From Bifidobacterium sp. UBA6881 (GTDB lineage Bacteria > Actinomycetota > Actinomycetes > Actinomycetales > Bifidobacteriaceae), in contig DKCF01000006.1 of assembly GCA_002451435.1 (NCBI GenBank), positions 1-32,203 on the forward strand: DNA of 32,203 bases. Reading direction: 5' to 3'. Shown here in pieces: positions 14,916 to 23,706 of this stretch (the stretch's first letter is position 1; the number at the start of each line of letters is the position of its first letter). The position numbers were made by a program, and so were the translations under genes. The notes under the pieces are model-generated. The model saw only the letters and a program-made list of their open reading frames with translations, made no database searches and was not told the origin of the DNA.

Positions 14916-16208
14916 TCAGCCTTCGATGCCGAGCTTGCGGCGTTCCTTCCTGGAGTACATGAACGCGGGCAGCCGACGTCCCTGCTTGATCCACGAATGG
15001 TATTCGGCGGTCGCCGCGAATTCCACGTCGGACGCGGAGTTCAGGCAGGTCTCCACGGAATCCTGGATGACGCCGATGATGAAGCCGACGCCGACCACCT
15101 GCATGGCGATGTTGTTGTCGATGCCGAACAGCGAGCAGGCCATCGGAATCAGCAACAGGGAGCCGCCGGCCACGCCCGAGGCGCCGCATGCGCCCAATGC
15201 GGAGACCACCGACAGCAGAATCGCCGCCGGCAGGGAGATCTGGATGCCCAGCGTGTTCGCGGCCGCCATGGACATGATGGTGATGGTGATCGCCGCGCCG
15301 TTCATGTTGATGGTGGCGCCCAGCGGAATGGACACGGAGTACATGTCTTTGTCGAGGCCGAGCTTTTCGCACAGCTGCATGTTCACCGGAATGTTCGCCG
15401 CGGAGGAACGGGTGAAGAACGCGGTCAGTCCGGATTCCTTGAAGCAGCGGTACACCAGCGGGTACGGGTTGCGGCGCAGGTACAGGAAGATGACCAGCGG
15501 GCCGAACACCAGCACCATGAGCAGCATGGTGCCGACCAGCAGCAACAGCAGGCTGCCATACCGGGTGAACGCCTCCAGACCGTTTTCGGACACATTGGTG
15601 AACACAAGACCCATGATGCCGAACGGGGCGAGGTTGATGACCCAGCGAATCACCTGGGAGACGCCGTCCGCCACATTGGCCAGAAACGCCTTGGAGCTTT
15701 CATTGGCGATGCCCTTCATGGCGAGGCCGAACAGGCACGCCCACATCAGAATGCAGATGTAATTGCCGTCGATCATCGCCTGAATCGGGTTGGCCACGAT
15801 GTTGGTCAGCAGCGTCTGCACCACTTCGGACAGCCCTTTGGGCACCACATCGGCCTTCGCCGCCTTGCCGAGCGACAGGGTCTGGGGGAAGGCGCGCGAA
15901 GTGAGCACGGCCACCACCGCCGACAGGAACGTGGTGAACAGATACAGGAAGATGACCGTGCCGAAGCGCTTGTCGAGCTTGGACGTACCCTGCGCGAGGG
16001 CGCTGGCCACCAGCACGAACACCAGAATGGGAGCCACCGCTTTCAGGGCGCTGACGAACAGCGTGCCGAGTTCGCCGACCCAGGTCATGTGCGGCGCGGT
16101 GAGCGCCAGCACCGTGCCGGCGAGCAGACCGACGATGATGCGGATGATCAGCGACGCGCCGTTGTATCGGTCGACAATGCCGCGAATCGCCTTGGAGATG
16201 TTGTTCAT
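14916..16208 (-). CDS. sstT: Na+/serine-threonine symporter SstT
   Basis: 430 residues from ATG 16208, close to the usual 410-430 for SstT. The frame is open further upstream, but MNNISKAIRG is the conserved beginning and GAGAAG lies about 7 bases before it. Dicarboxylate/amino acid:cation symporter fold with eight or more membrane helices and two re-entrant hairpins. The serine-rich hairpin is FFTRSSAANIPVN, and the conserved GATINMNGAAITITIM and GACGASGVAGGSLLLIPMACSLFG segments are intact, which is the SstT pattern rather than GltP. It would import serine and threonine with sodium. It is monocistronic, with its own promoter and terminator. The C-terminus is a little longer than in E. coli and basic (YSRKERRKLGIEG). 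Confidence 0.92.
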   Translation of the reverse strand: MNNISKAIRGIVDRYNGASLIIRIIVGLLAGTVLALTAPHMTWVGELGTLFVSALKAVAPILVFVLVASALAQGTSKLDKRFGTVIFLYLFTTFLSAVVAVLTSRAFPQTLSLGKAAKADVVPKGLSEVVQTLLTNIVANPIQAMIDGNYICILMWACLFGLAMKGIANESSKAFLANVADGVSQVIRWVINLAPFGIMGLVFTNVSENGLEAFTRYGSLLLLLVGTMLLMVLVFGPLVIFLYLRRNPYPLVYRCFKESGLTAFFTRSSAANIPVNMQLCEKLGLDKDMYSVSIPLGATINMNGAAITITIMSMAAANTLGIQISLPAAILLSVVSALGACGASGVAGGSLLLIPMACSLFGIDNNIAMQVVGVGFIIGVIQDSVETCLNSASDVEFAATAEYHSWIKQGRRLPAFMYSRKERRKLGIEG

Positions 16209-16522
16209 GTGTCTTCTCGTTCTCTTTCGTTCGGGGGTGGATTCCACCGAATATAGACAATCATGGTAGCCATATGAAGCATGTACGCAATGTGAATGTC
16301 CAATTACTAGGAAGTTACATGGGGGGAAGAACGCCGGCCAGACGGCAGATCCGCGGACATGGGCACGAAAGCCGCAATGCGCGAGCGCCCATGGCAGCAA
16401 CGTGCGAGCACGCCCGCACAGAAGCGGCCCCACGCAGGGCGTGCCACGGTAATGACGACGGCCGCATCAACGGAACGACCCATGAAAAAACGCCCGCCCG
16501 CCGCCATGCCACTCGGATGCTG
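16209..16522. other. 314-base gap upstream of sstT
   Basis: The left part holds the sstT promoter. The remainder to the end of the pseudouridine synthase gene is GC-rich with open frames on both strands, but none has a credible start or ribosome site. I see no clear terminator for the pseudouridine synthase; the nearest candidate is a GC-rich stretch followed by six T on the minus strand (plus-strand AAAAAA near 16485-16490) with no convincing stem. Confidence 0.5.
16250..16278 (-). promoter_or_regulatory. Candidate sstT promoter
   Basis: On the minus strand, TTCATA (plus 16273-16278), 17 bases, TATATT (plus 16250-16255), lying 42 bases upstream of the sstT start. Four of six and five of six positions agree with the sigma-70 consensus. 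Confidence 0.55.
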
Positions 16523-17278
16523 TTATGCGCGGTCCAACGCCATGGAAGACACGAAGACGCGCGGCGTGCCGTCCACCGGATCGGTGAAGCGCAGCTCGCG
16601 CGCCACCAGGGCCAGCGGACGTGCGAAATCGTCGTAGGCGCGTTCGATGACGCGCGGGTAGAAGTCGTCTCCGAGGATCGGCAGATCCAATGCGTTCATA
16701 TGCACGCGCAATTGGTGCGTTTTGCCGGTCAGCGGATGCAACACGTAGTTCACGTATGGTTTGCCGTCGATGTGCCGTACCGCGCTCCCCCGTTCGATCA
16801 GCGTCTGCGCGTTGACTATGCCTGGCGTTTCGTATGCCTGAAGACGCCCACGGTCCTTGTTGATGTGCGACCGGCGCAGCAGCGGGAACGGATGCGCGCG
16901 ATCGACGCGTTCGACGGTGCCGTACCGCGGCCGGCGTTCCGGTGCGAGCGGCGCGAGGCATTCGTAGGTTTTGACCGTCCGATGGTTCTGGAACAGCATC
17001 TGGTACGCGCCGCGCAGTTCCGGTTTGCGCACGAACACGACGATTCCGGCGGTAAGACGGTCGAGACGGTGCGCGGGGACGATGTCCGGCTCCCCGTATT
17101 GTTCGCGCAGCCGAATCAGCGCGGTCTCGCGGTACCACATGCCTCGTGGCGTGGTCGCGAGGAAATGCGGCTTGTCGATGACGATGATGCCGGCATCCTC
17201 ATAAAGAACCTCATATTCGAGGGGAATATGAGGTTCTTCGGTCACGTATCGATGCCGCCTGAGCGGACGGTCACTCAA
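16523..17278 (-). CDS. RluA-family pseudouridine synthase, short N-terminus, TTG start
   Basis: 251 residues. The RluA catalytic loop AHRLDRLTAGIVVF contains the Asp that attacks uridine, and the family motifs DKPHFLATTPRG and PLTGKTHQLRVHMNALDLPILGDDFYP are present. It would isomerise specific uridines in rRNA or tRNA. The only start before an in-frame stop (TAG at 17294-17296) is TTG at 17278, overlapping the glmS stop by 8 bases; a GTG at 17245 is the next choice. Neither has a strong ribosome site, so translational coupling to glmS is likely. Actinobacterial relatives as I recall them have about 60-70 more residues before the equivalent of YVTEEPHIPLEYE; these are absent here because glmS occupies the DNA. 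The catalytic core is complete. Target base unknown. Confidence 0.88.
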   Translation of the reverse strand: MSDRPLRRHRYVTEEPHIPLEYEVLYEDAGIIVIDKPHFLATTPRGMWYRETALIRLREQYGEPDIVPAHRLDRLTAGIVVFVRKPELRGAYQMLFQNHRTVKTYECLAPLAPERRPRYGTVERVDRAHPFPLLRRSHINKDRGRLQAYETPGIVNAQTLIERGSAVRHIDGKPYVNYVLHPLTGKTHQLRVHMNALDLPILGDDFYPRVIERAYDDFARPLALVARELRFTDPVDGTPRVFVSSMALDRA

Positions 17279-19163
17279 CGGTGACGGACTTCGCTAGGTT
17301 GCGCGGCTTGTCGACGTCGTAGTTCTTGAGCTTGGCCATATCCATGGCGAACAGCTGCAGCGGCACCACGTCCACAAGCGGACTCATCAGCGTCGGGCAC
17401 GCCGGACGCCAGAACACCACGTCGGCGTACCGCTCGACGTCGGGATCGTGCTCCTCGGCCACGGCGATGATGTACGCGCCACGGGCCTTGACCTCCTCGA
17501 TGCCGGAGATCACCTTGGAATGCAGCACGTTGCGGCCACGCGCCGGCGGAACGATGAACACCACCGGCTCGCCCTCATCGACCAGCGCGATCGGCCCGTG
17601 CTTCAATTCGCCCGCGGCGAAGCCTTCGGTGAAGGTGTACGCGATCTCCTTGAGCTTCAGCGCGCCTTCCATGGCGACCGGATAGCCGACATGACGGCCA
17701 AGGAACAGGAACGACTTCGCATCGACCATCTGGGCCGCCGCCTGCTGGATGGCATTGGTCTGCGTGTCGAGGATCCACTGGATTTTGCGGGGCATCTCCT
17801 TGAGCGAATCCAGCGTCTGCGCGATCTCGTCGCGGAACATCGCGCCCTTGATCTGCGCCAGATACAGGCCCAGCACGTAGGCGGCGGTGATCTGCGCGAC
17901 GAACGCCTTCGTGGAGGCCACGGCGACTTCCGGGCCAGCGTGCGTGTACAGCACCGCATCGGATTCGCGCGGAATGGAGGCGCCCTGCGTATTGCAGATG
18001 GCCAGCACCTTGGAACCCTGCTCGCGGGCGTGGCGCAACGCCATCAGCGTGTCCATCGTCTCGCCGGACTGTGAGATGGCCACCACCAGCGTGCGCGGCG
18101 TCAGAATCGGGTCGCGGTAACGGAATTCGTGGGCGAGCTCGACCTCGACCGGAATGCGCACCCAATGCTCGATGGCGTATTTGGCGACCATGCCGGCGTA
18201 GGCGGCGGTGCCGCATGCGATGACGATGATCTTGTCGATCGCCTTGAAATCATGTTCTTCGATGCGCACTTCGTCGAGGTTGAGATTGCCGTTCTTGTCG
18301 AGGCGGCCGAGCAGCGTGCGCTGCACGGCGGCCGGATCCTCATGGATCTCCTTGTCCATGAAGGAGTCCCAACCGCCCTTTTCCGCGGCGGACGCGTCCC
18401 AGTCCACCGTGTAGGTCTTCGGATGCTCGACGACGTTGCCCATGAAGTCGGTGACGACCACCTTGTCGGCGGACACCATCACCGCCTGGTCCTGGTCGAC
18501 CTCCATCGCGCGCTTCGTGTACGCCACGAACGCCGCGACGTCGGAGCCGAGGAAGTTCTCACCGTCACCAAGACCGACCACCAGCGGCGAATCATGACGC
18601 GCGCCGACCACGATGTCAGGCTGGCGGCAATCGGTGGCGAGAATGGTGAACGCGCCCTGCAGCATGCGCGCCAGGCGGCGGATGGCCTTGAACAGGTCCG
18701 GCTTGCCGGTCTCCTCGATGATCTTGTCGCTGATCTTGCCGAGCAGCTTCGCCGCGACCTCGGTATCGGTGTCGGACGCGAAGCTGTAGCCTTCGGTCTG
18801 CAGGTCGAGACGCAGCTGGGAGGCGTTTTCGATGATGCCGTTGTGGATGATGGCGATCTTGCCGTCACGGGAGGTGTGCGGATGCGCGTTCACATCGTTC
18901 GGCACGCCATTGGTGGCCCAACGGGTATGGCCGATGCCCACCGTGGCCATCGGCATCGGGTTGCGTTCCACGTCCTCGACGAGGTTGGCGAGACGTCCGG
19001 CCTTCTTGCGCACGGCCACATGGTCCATGCCCGGCGCGGTCAGCGCGACGCCGGCCGAATCATAGCCGCGGTACTCCAGACGGCGCAAACCCTGAAGGCA
19101 CACCTCCAAAGGCTTGCCGCACGCGGTCTCCACTTTTCCTGCATATCCAACAATTCCACACAT
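17271..19163 (-). CDS. glmS: Glutamine-fructose-6-phosphate aminotransferase GlmS
   Basis: 630 residues, in the usual range. Catalytic Cys2 opens the N-terminal glutamine amidotransferase domain (MCGIVGYAG); GHTRWATNG and the following HPHTSRDGKIAIIHNG belong to it. Two SIS sugar-isomerase domains follow (about 310-450 and 480-620), with SQSGETMDTL and the C-terminal DVDKPRNLAKSVTVE that carries the conserved Lys and the capping Val-Glu. It makes glucosamine-6-phosphate from fructose-6-phosphate and glutamine, the first step to UDP-GlcNAc for peptidoglycan. The 5' leader is short and shows no glmS ribozyme. The ribosome site is weak (GAGAGA). The pseudouridine synthase gene overlaps its 3' end. 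Confidence 0.97.
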   Translation of the reverse strand: MCGIVGYAGKVETACGKPLEVCLQGLRRLEYRGYDSAGVALTAPGMDHVAVRKKAGRLANLVEDVERNPMPMATVGIGHTRWATNGVPNDVNAHPHTSRDGKIAIIHNGIIENASQLRLDLQTEGYSFASDTDTEVAAKLLGKISDKIIEETGKPDLFKAIRRLARMLQGAFTILATDCRQPDIVVGARHDSPLVVGLGDGENFLGSDVAAFVAYTKRAMEVDQDQAVMVSADKVVVTDFMGNVVEHPKTYTVDWDASAAEKGGWDSFMDKEIHEDPAAVQRTLLGRLDKNGNLNLDEVRIEEHDFKAIDKIIVIACGTAAYAGMVAKYAIEHWVRIPVEVELAHEFRYRDPILTPRTLVVAISQSGETMDTLMALRHAREQGSKVLAICNTQGASIPRESDAVLYTHAGPEVAVASTKAFVAQITAAYVLGLYLAQIKGAMFRDEIAQTLDSLKEMPRKIQWILDTQTNAIQQAAAQMVDAKSFLFLGRHVGYPVAMEGALKLKEIAYTFTEGFAAGELKHGPIALVDEGEPVVFIVPPARGRNVLHSKVISGIEEVKARGAYIIAVAEEHDPDVERYADVVFWRPACPTLMSPLVDVVPLQLFAMDMAKLKNYDVDKPRNLAKSVTVE

Positions 19164-19262
19164 AGTCTCTCAGCTTATCGGTTGGTTGTGTCATTCGCAT
19201 AACCGAATGGCGTCATACGCCGGAACCTTTGATATATGAACACAAAAATTCGCCATACATAT

Positions 19263-19302
19263 GAAAATCCCCCATGTCGGGGTCCGAACATGGGGGATTT
19301 TC
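19263..19302 (-). terminator. Terminator of the amino-acid ABC operon, bidirectional
   Basis: A perfect 15-bp stem (19263-19277 with 19288-19302, 10-base loop) whose lower part is A-T, giving T-runs on either strand. It lies about 80 bases beyond the ATPase stop and just before the glmS leader. Confidence 0.85.
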
Positions 19303-19382
19303 AACGTTTTGCTCGACGCCACACGACGCTGCGATTCAAGAAGAAACGGCGTCATGGCGCTATCGCGCCGTGGGGAACGCAC

Positions 19383-20195
19383 TCACAGCACGTGCTGCAG
19401 GAAGTCCTTGAACCGCGGCTCCGTAGGATGGTCGATGATCTCGGGGCCGCCCTTCTCCACGACCACGCCGCCGTCCATGAACACGACCTGATCGGCGACC
19501 TCGCGCGCGAAGCCGATCTCATGGGTGACGACCACCATCGTCATGCCTTCCTTGGCGAGGGACAGCATGACGTTGAGCACCTCGCCCACCAGTTCGGGAT
19601 CGAGCGCGGACGTCGGCTCGTCGAACAGCATGATCTCCGGCTTCATCGCCAACGCGCGTGCGATGGCGACGCGCTGCTGCTGGCCACCGGAAAGCTGCGA
19701 CGGGTAGTAGTCGAGACGTTCGCCCATGCCCACGCGCTTGAGCTCGGCGATGGCGCGTTCGCGGGCCTCCTTCTTGTTCACGTGCTGCACGTGAACCGGC
19801 GCCTCCATCACATTTTCGAGGGCCGTCATGTGCGGGAACAGGTTGAAGCGCTGGAACACCATGCCGAGCTTCGAACGCTGCGCCGCCACTTCCTTGTCGT
19901 TGAGGGTCTGGAGCACCTTCCGGCCGTTCTTCTCGACGTACTTGTAGCCGATCATCTCGCCGTCCACGTCGATTTCGCCGCCGGTCAGCGTCTCCAGTTG
20001 GTTGATCAGACGCAGGAACGTGGACTTGCCGGAACCGGAAGGCCCGAGGATCACCGTCACCGTTCCCGGCATCACCGTCATATCGATGCCCTTGAGCACA
20101 TGCAGGTTGCCGAACGCCTTGTGCACCTGGGTGGCCTTCACCGCGGGAACGATGCCGGATGATGCGTTGTTCTTGGTTGTTTCAGTCATTGCCAC
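19383..20195 (-). CDS. Polar amino-acid ABC transporter ATP-binding protein (GlnQ family)
   Basis: 270 residues. Walker A GPSGSGKST (about 52-60), Q-loop MVFQRFNLFPHMTALENV, signature LSGGQQQRVAIARAL, Walker B IMLFDEPTSALDPE and the His switch VVVTHEIGFARE are all present, the pattern of the GlnQ/HisP/TcyN group. It hydrolyses ATP to drive uptake through the permease encoded 4 bases upstream. Starts at ATG 20195 with GGAGTGGC-type purines before it. Last gene of the operon, closed by the hairpin at 19263. The substrate class (glutamine, glutamate, cystine or similar) is set by the binding proteins and cannot be told from the ATPase. Confidence 0.95.
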   Translation of the reverse strand: MAMTETTKNNASSGIVPAVKATQVHKAFGNLHVLKGIDMTVMPGTVTVILGPSGSGKSTFLRLINQLETLTGGEIDVDGEMIGYKYVEKNGRKVLQTLNDKEVAAQRSKLGMVFQRFNLFPHMTALENVMEAPVHVQHVNKKEARERAIAELKRVGMGERLDYYPSQLSGGQQQRVAIARALAMKPEIMLFDEPTSALDPELVGEVLNVMLSLAKEGMTMVVVTHEIGFAREVADQVVFMDGGVVVEKGGPEIIDHPTEPRFKDFLQHVL

Positions 20196-20199
20196 TCCT

Positions 20200-21183
20200 T
20201 CACGCGGTCATGCCAGCGAACGTGGCCTCGTTCTGCTTGCTGATGTCGTCCTTCGGTTCGCCCTCGGTTTTGCCCGGCAGCGGGGTGCGCTTGCCACGCG
20301 CGCCGGCCGGACGGGCGTCGAAGCCCTTGCCGAAATGCTTTTCCAACCGCGATTGGACCACCATCAGAATGGAGGTGATCACCAGGTACCAGATGCAGGC
20401 CACGATCAGCAGCGGAATCGGCTTGTACAGACGGGTCGCGATCGCGGTGGTGGCGAACTGCAGTTCCAGCGTGAACGGCACCGCGTTGACCAACGAGGTG
20501 GTTTTGAGCATGCCGATGAACTCATTGCCGGTCGGCGGGATGATGATTCGCATCGCCTGGGGCAGCACGATACGGCGCATGATGAGCGAGCGCTTCATGC
20601 CGAGCGCCTTGGCGGCCTCCGTCTGCCCCGGATCGACGGCCTCAAGGCCGGCGCGCACGATTTCCGCCAGATACGCGGCCTCGTTCAAGGCGAGGCCCAG
20701 CCATGCGGCGTTGAACGCGGTGATGACGGACTGCGAATCGATGCTCCAGAATTCGACGGATGTGAACGGGATGCCGACGCCGATGCGCGGCACCAGCACG
20801 GCGAACAGTCCCCAGAACACCAGCTGCGTGTACACAGGGGTTCCACGGAAGAACCAGATGTAGAACCAGCTCACGCCGCGCAGCACGGGGTTGATGGACT
20901 TGCGCATCACCGCGAGGACCACCGCCAGGATGATGGCGATGACCATGGAGATGACGGTGAGCAGCAGTGTGTATTTGATGCCCTCAAGCACGTTCTCGTT
21001 GAACAGGTACTTCCACACCACGTCCCATTCGAAACGAGGATTGGTGATTAGCCCCTGCACCAGCATCGCCGCAAGCAGCGCGACGATGACCGCCGCGACG
21101 ATCGGGCCGGTGCGTTTGACGGGCAGCGCCTTGATGCGATTGGGAATATCGAGGCCTTCGCCGTCGACTTGTTTCTTCGCCAT
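20200..21183 (-). CDS. Polar amino-acid ABC transporter permease (HisM/GlnP type)
   Basis: 327 residues, longer than a minimal 220-residue HisM because of a cytoplasmic N-terminus and a charged C-terminal tail (after about 285). Membrane segments start with GPIVAAVIVALLAAMLVQGL. The family signature EAAYLAEIVRAGLEAVDPGQ and following EAAKALGM are intact. A single permease gene implies a homodimeric channel. ATG 21183 has AAAGGA 11 bases upstream. It sits 56 bases after the first binding-protein gene and 4 bases before the ATPase gene, one operon. Confidence 0.94.
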   Translation of the reverse strand: MAKKQVDGEGLDIPNRIKALPVKRTGPIVAAVIVALLAAMLVQGLITNPRFEWDVVWKYLFNENVLEGIKYTLLLTVISMVIAIILAVVLAVMRKSINPVLRGVSWFYIWFFRGTPVYTQLVFWGLFAVLVPRIGVGIPFTSVEFWSIDSQSVITAFNAAWLGLALNEAAYLAEIVRAGLEAVDPGQTEAAKALGMKRSLIMRRIVLPQAMRIIIPPTGNEFIGMLKTTSLVNAVPFTLELQFATTAIATRLYKPIPLLIVACIWYLVITSILMVVQSRLEKHFGKGFDARPAGARGKRTPLPGKTEGEPKDDISKQNEATFAGMTA

Positions 21184-21239
21184 AATGCTGATGTCCTTTG
21201 CTAGCTGATGTGCCTTGCCGTATATGTTGCCATCCGAAG

Positions 21240-22169
21240 TCAGTCGAGCGACGACGGATTGATCTCGGCCTTGTCGAGAGCGCCGGATTCCACGCCCCAG
21301 TGCTTGAGGATCTTCATATACGTGCCATCGTCCATAAGCTTCTGCACGGCCTTCTGCACGGCTTCCTCAAGCTGGGTGTTGCCCTTTTCGATGGCGATGC
21401 CCTGCTTGGCCACGCCCTCGACCTTGCCAAGGGCCTCAAGCTGGCCGTCGGTCTGGGAGATCGCGTAGCCCGCCACCGGCGAATCGGCGTAGAACACATC
21501 GGCCTTGCCGGTCGCCACCGCGGTGGCGGCTTCCGCCTGGCGCTTGTACGACATCACTTCGGCCTTGTTGCCGGCCTTGCAGCCCTTGGCGATCTGGTTG
21601 GCCTCGTCCTCCTGCACGGTTCCGGTCTGCACGGCGATCTTGGCGCCGCACATGTTGGAGGTGTCGAGCTTCTTCGGATTGCCCTTCTTCACCGCCCAGG
21701 TGGAGCCGGCACGGTAGTAGCTCACGAAATCGACGGACTTCATGCGGTCCTCGGTGATGGTCATGGCCGTGATGCCCAGGTCGTACTTGGTGCCGATGGA
21801 AGGAATGATGGTGTCGAACATCGCGGACACGATCTTCGGCTTCAGGCCGAGGGTCTGGGCGATGGCCTTGGTCATGTCGACGTCGTAGCCGACCGCGGTC
21901 TTGCCGTCCTCCGCGTAGAATTCCGCCGGAGCGTAGGAAAGCTCCATGCCGGCCGACAGCTCGCCGTCCTTGACGGTATCGGCGGAGGCGACCAGCTTGG
22001 CGAGCTCCGGATCCTTCTTGATGGTGCTCACATCGTAGCCGGTGACGGTATTGGACGAACCGGAACCGCTTGCGGAATCATCGGCGTCGGAGGTGCCGCA
22101 CGCGCCGACGGACAGCATCATCGCGGCGCTCAGCGCGAGCGCGGCCACGGACTTGAGTTTCAATGACAT
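21240..22169 (-). CDS. Amino-acid-binding lipoprotein, family 3 (paralogue 1)
   Basis: 309 residues. Signal peptide with lipobox VGAC (C24), Ser/Asp-rich tether, then a family 3 solute-binding domain: YAPAEFYAEDGKTAVGYDVD, TIIPSIGTKYDLGITAMTIT and VDFVSYYRAGSTWAVKKGNP. Two mature-domain Cys (in NMCGAKIAV and KGCKAG) are conserved in the two paralogues and may form a disulphide. ADSPVAGYAISQT is nearly invariant in all three. It is directly upstream of the permease and is presumably the operon's own receptor. GGGAAG lies about 9 bases before ATG 22169. Confidence 0.94.
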   Translation of the reverse strand: MSLKLKSVAALALSAAMMLSVGACGTSDADDSASGSGSSNTVTGYDVSTIKKDPELAKLVASADTVKDGELSAGMELSYAPAEFYAEDGKTAVGYDVDMTKAIAQTLGLKPKIVSAMFDTIIPSIGTKYDLGITAMTITEDRMKSVDFVSYYRAGSTWAVKKGNPKKLDTSNMCGAKIAVQTGTVQEDEANQIAKGCKAGNKAEVMSYKRQAEAATAVATGKADVFYADSPVAGYAISQTDGQLEALGKVEGVAKQGIAIEKGNTQLEEAVQKAVQKLMDDGTYMKILKHWGVESGALDKAEINPSSLD

Positions 22170-22397
22170 AATCGGGCTTCCCTTTCCTCATCCCTGCTCA
22201 TGGTCTTCCATCGGCGGAGGATCCGCGCATGCGCGCGATTCCGGCAATGCGCAATCGTGCCATCGGGCAGCCATCCAACCATCGACGTCTATAACAAATC
22301 TTCAGTATCTCAATACGTCCCGATAATACACATAGGGGGTTATCGCGCACCATCGACGGCATCGTAAGCGGCATGCGCGCGGGATATAGGGCAGATG

Positions 22398-22440
22398 CGG
22401 CATCGCGCGCCGACAGGATGGGATCCGGCGCACGATGCCG
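22398..22440 (-). terminator. Hairpin after paralogue 2, no U-tract
   Basis: 15-bp stem with one G-U wobble (22398-22412 with 22426-22440), 17 bases past the stop of the second binding-protein gene. No T-run follows, so termination would be partial and read-through into paralogue 1 is possible. Confidence 0.5.
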
Positions 22441-22457
22441 ACTAGGCAACAGCCGCC

Positions 22458-23402
22458 TCAGCCGTTGATGTCGGTCGGATTGATCTCGGCCTTGTCGACC
22501 GCGCCGGATTCGGCGCCCCAGTACTTGAGGATCTTCATGTACGTGCCGTCGTCCATGAGCTCCTGCATGGCCGCCTGCACGGCCTTGTCGGTGGCGGAAT
22601 CGCCCTTCTTGACGGCAACGGCCTCCTTGGTGACGCCGACGTCCTCGCCGAGGGCCTGCAACGTGCCCTTGGTCTGGGAGATCGCGTAGCCGGCGACCGG
22701 CGAATCCGCATAGAACACATCGGCCTTGCCGGTCGCCACGTTCGTCGTCACATCGGTCTGCAGCTTGTTCGACAGGATCTCGATGCCCGACTTGCCGTCG
22801 GCCTTGCACTGCTTGGAGGCTTTGGTGACTTCCTCCTCCTGCGTGGTGCCCGTCTGCACCGCGATCTTCAGACCGCACAGCTCGGAGGTGTCGACCTTGT
22901 TCGGATTGCCCTTCTTCACCACCCAGGTGGAGCCCGCCTTGAATATGCTGACGAAATCGACGGCATCCATACGTTCCGGAGTGATGGTGAACGAGGAGAC
23001 ACCGATGTCGTACTTGGAGCCGATGGCGGGAATGATCGAATCGAAATTCGCGGTCTGCGGATCCGCCTTGAGCCCGAAGATGTTCGCCATGGCCTTGACG
23101 AAGTCCACATCGAAGCCGACCGGGGTCTTGCCGTCCTCCGCGAGGAATTCCGCAGGGGCGTACGACGTGTCCATGCCGACGGTCAGCTTGCCGTCCTTGG
23201 TGACGGATTCCGGCAGCATCTTGGCGATCTGCGGATCCTTCTTCACGCCGGACACGTCGTAACCGGTGGCGCTCGACGTGGAATCGGAGCCGCTCGAAGC
23301 GTCGGAGTCCTTGCCGTCCGATGTTCCGCAGGCCGCCACCGCAACCAGCATCGACGCGCTCAACGCCAATGCGATGATTCTTCTTATTTCCTTGAGTGCC
23401 AT
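22458..23402 (-). CDS. Amino-acid-binding lipoprotein, family 3 (paralogue 2)
   Basis: 314 residues from ATG 23402, preferred over an ATG 45 bases upstream because GAGAGGGG precedes it and the signal peptide (ALALSASMLVAVAAC, C25) is then of normal length. Family 3 binding domain with TSYAPAEFLAEDGKTPVGFDVD, SIIPAIGSKYDIGVSSFTIT and ADSPVAGYAISQT. It is closer to paralogue 3 than to paralogue 1: both share TGYDVSGVKKD and LQTDVTTNV. No permease or ATPase accompanies it, so it probably feeds the shared transporter downstream. The two Cys of paralogue 1 are conserved. Confidence 0.93.
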   Translation of the reverse strand: MALKEIRRIIALALSASMLVAVAACGTSDGKDSDASSGSDSTSSATGYDVSGVKKDPQIAKMLPESVTKDGKLTVGMDTSYAPAEFLAEDGKTPVGFDVDFVKAMANIFGLKADPQTANFDSIIPAIGSKYDIGVSSFTITPERMDAVDFVSIFKAGSTWVVKKGNPNKVDTSELCGLKIAVQTGTTQEEEVTKASKQCKADGKSGIEILSNKLQTDVTTNVATGKADVFYADSPVAGYAISQTKGTLQALGEDVGVTKEAVAVKKGDSATDKAVQAAMQELMDDGTYMKILKYWGAESGAVDKAEINPTDING

Positions 23403-23706
23403 GGCACAATCCCCTCTCCAGACCCAGTCAACAAACAATCCGGACAAACTGTGGTCTTGTGGGGCAAGATAAGCGTTCCATGCTACGGATGCGTTACATC
23501 ATGCGGATTATGGACGGCCCACCGATGAACGACCGCCCATGGGCGCCACGCGCCCGGATATGCGAATCGCCTGTCCCCTGCCGAAACGTCGGCTGAAAAC
23601 AGGCGGTTCATCATTCGTCGGAATGTTGGCACGTCAACTGATGGGACCGACGGCATCTCCCGCCACCGGCGATTCCTTTACGGAATGCTCCCGTTCATAG
23701 GTCGGC
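23403..23706. other. 304-base gap between paralogues 2 and 3
   Basis: It must hold the end of the paralogue 3 transcript and the leader of paralogue 2. I see only short weak inverted repeats and -10-like hexamers without matching -35 elements, and no gene. Confidence 0.4.

Noticed and set aside
16307..16512. Overlapping short frames (60-90 codons) upstream of sstT
   Set aside because: Several frames and both strands are open at once, there are no ribosome sites, and the Arg/Ala-rich composition is that of random GC-rich DNA.
19164..19262. glmS ribozyme in the leader
   Set aside because: The leader is under 100 bases, lacks the ribozyme's conserved core as far as I can see, and that element is typical of Firmicutes.
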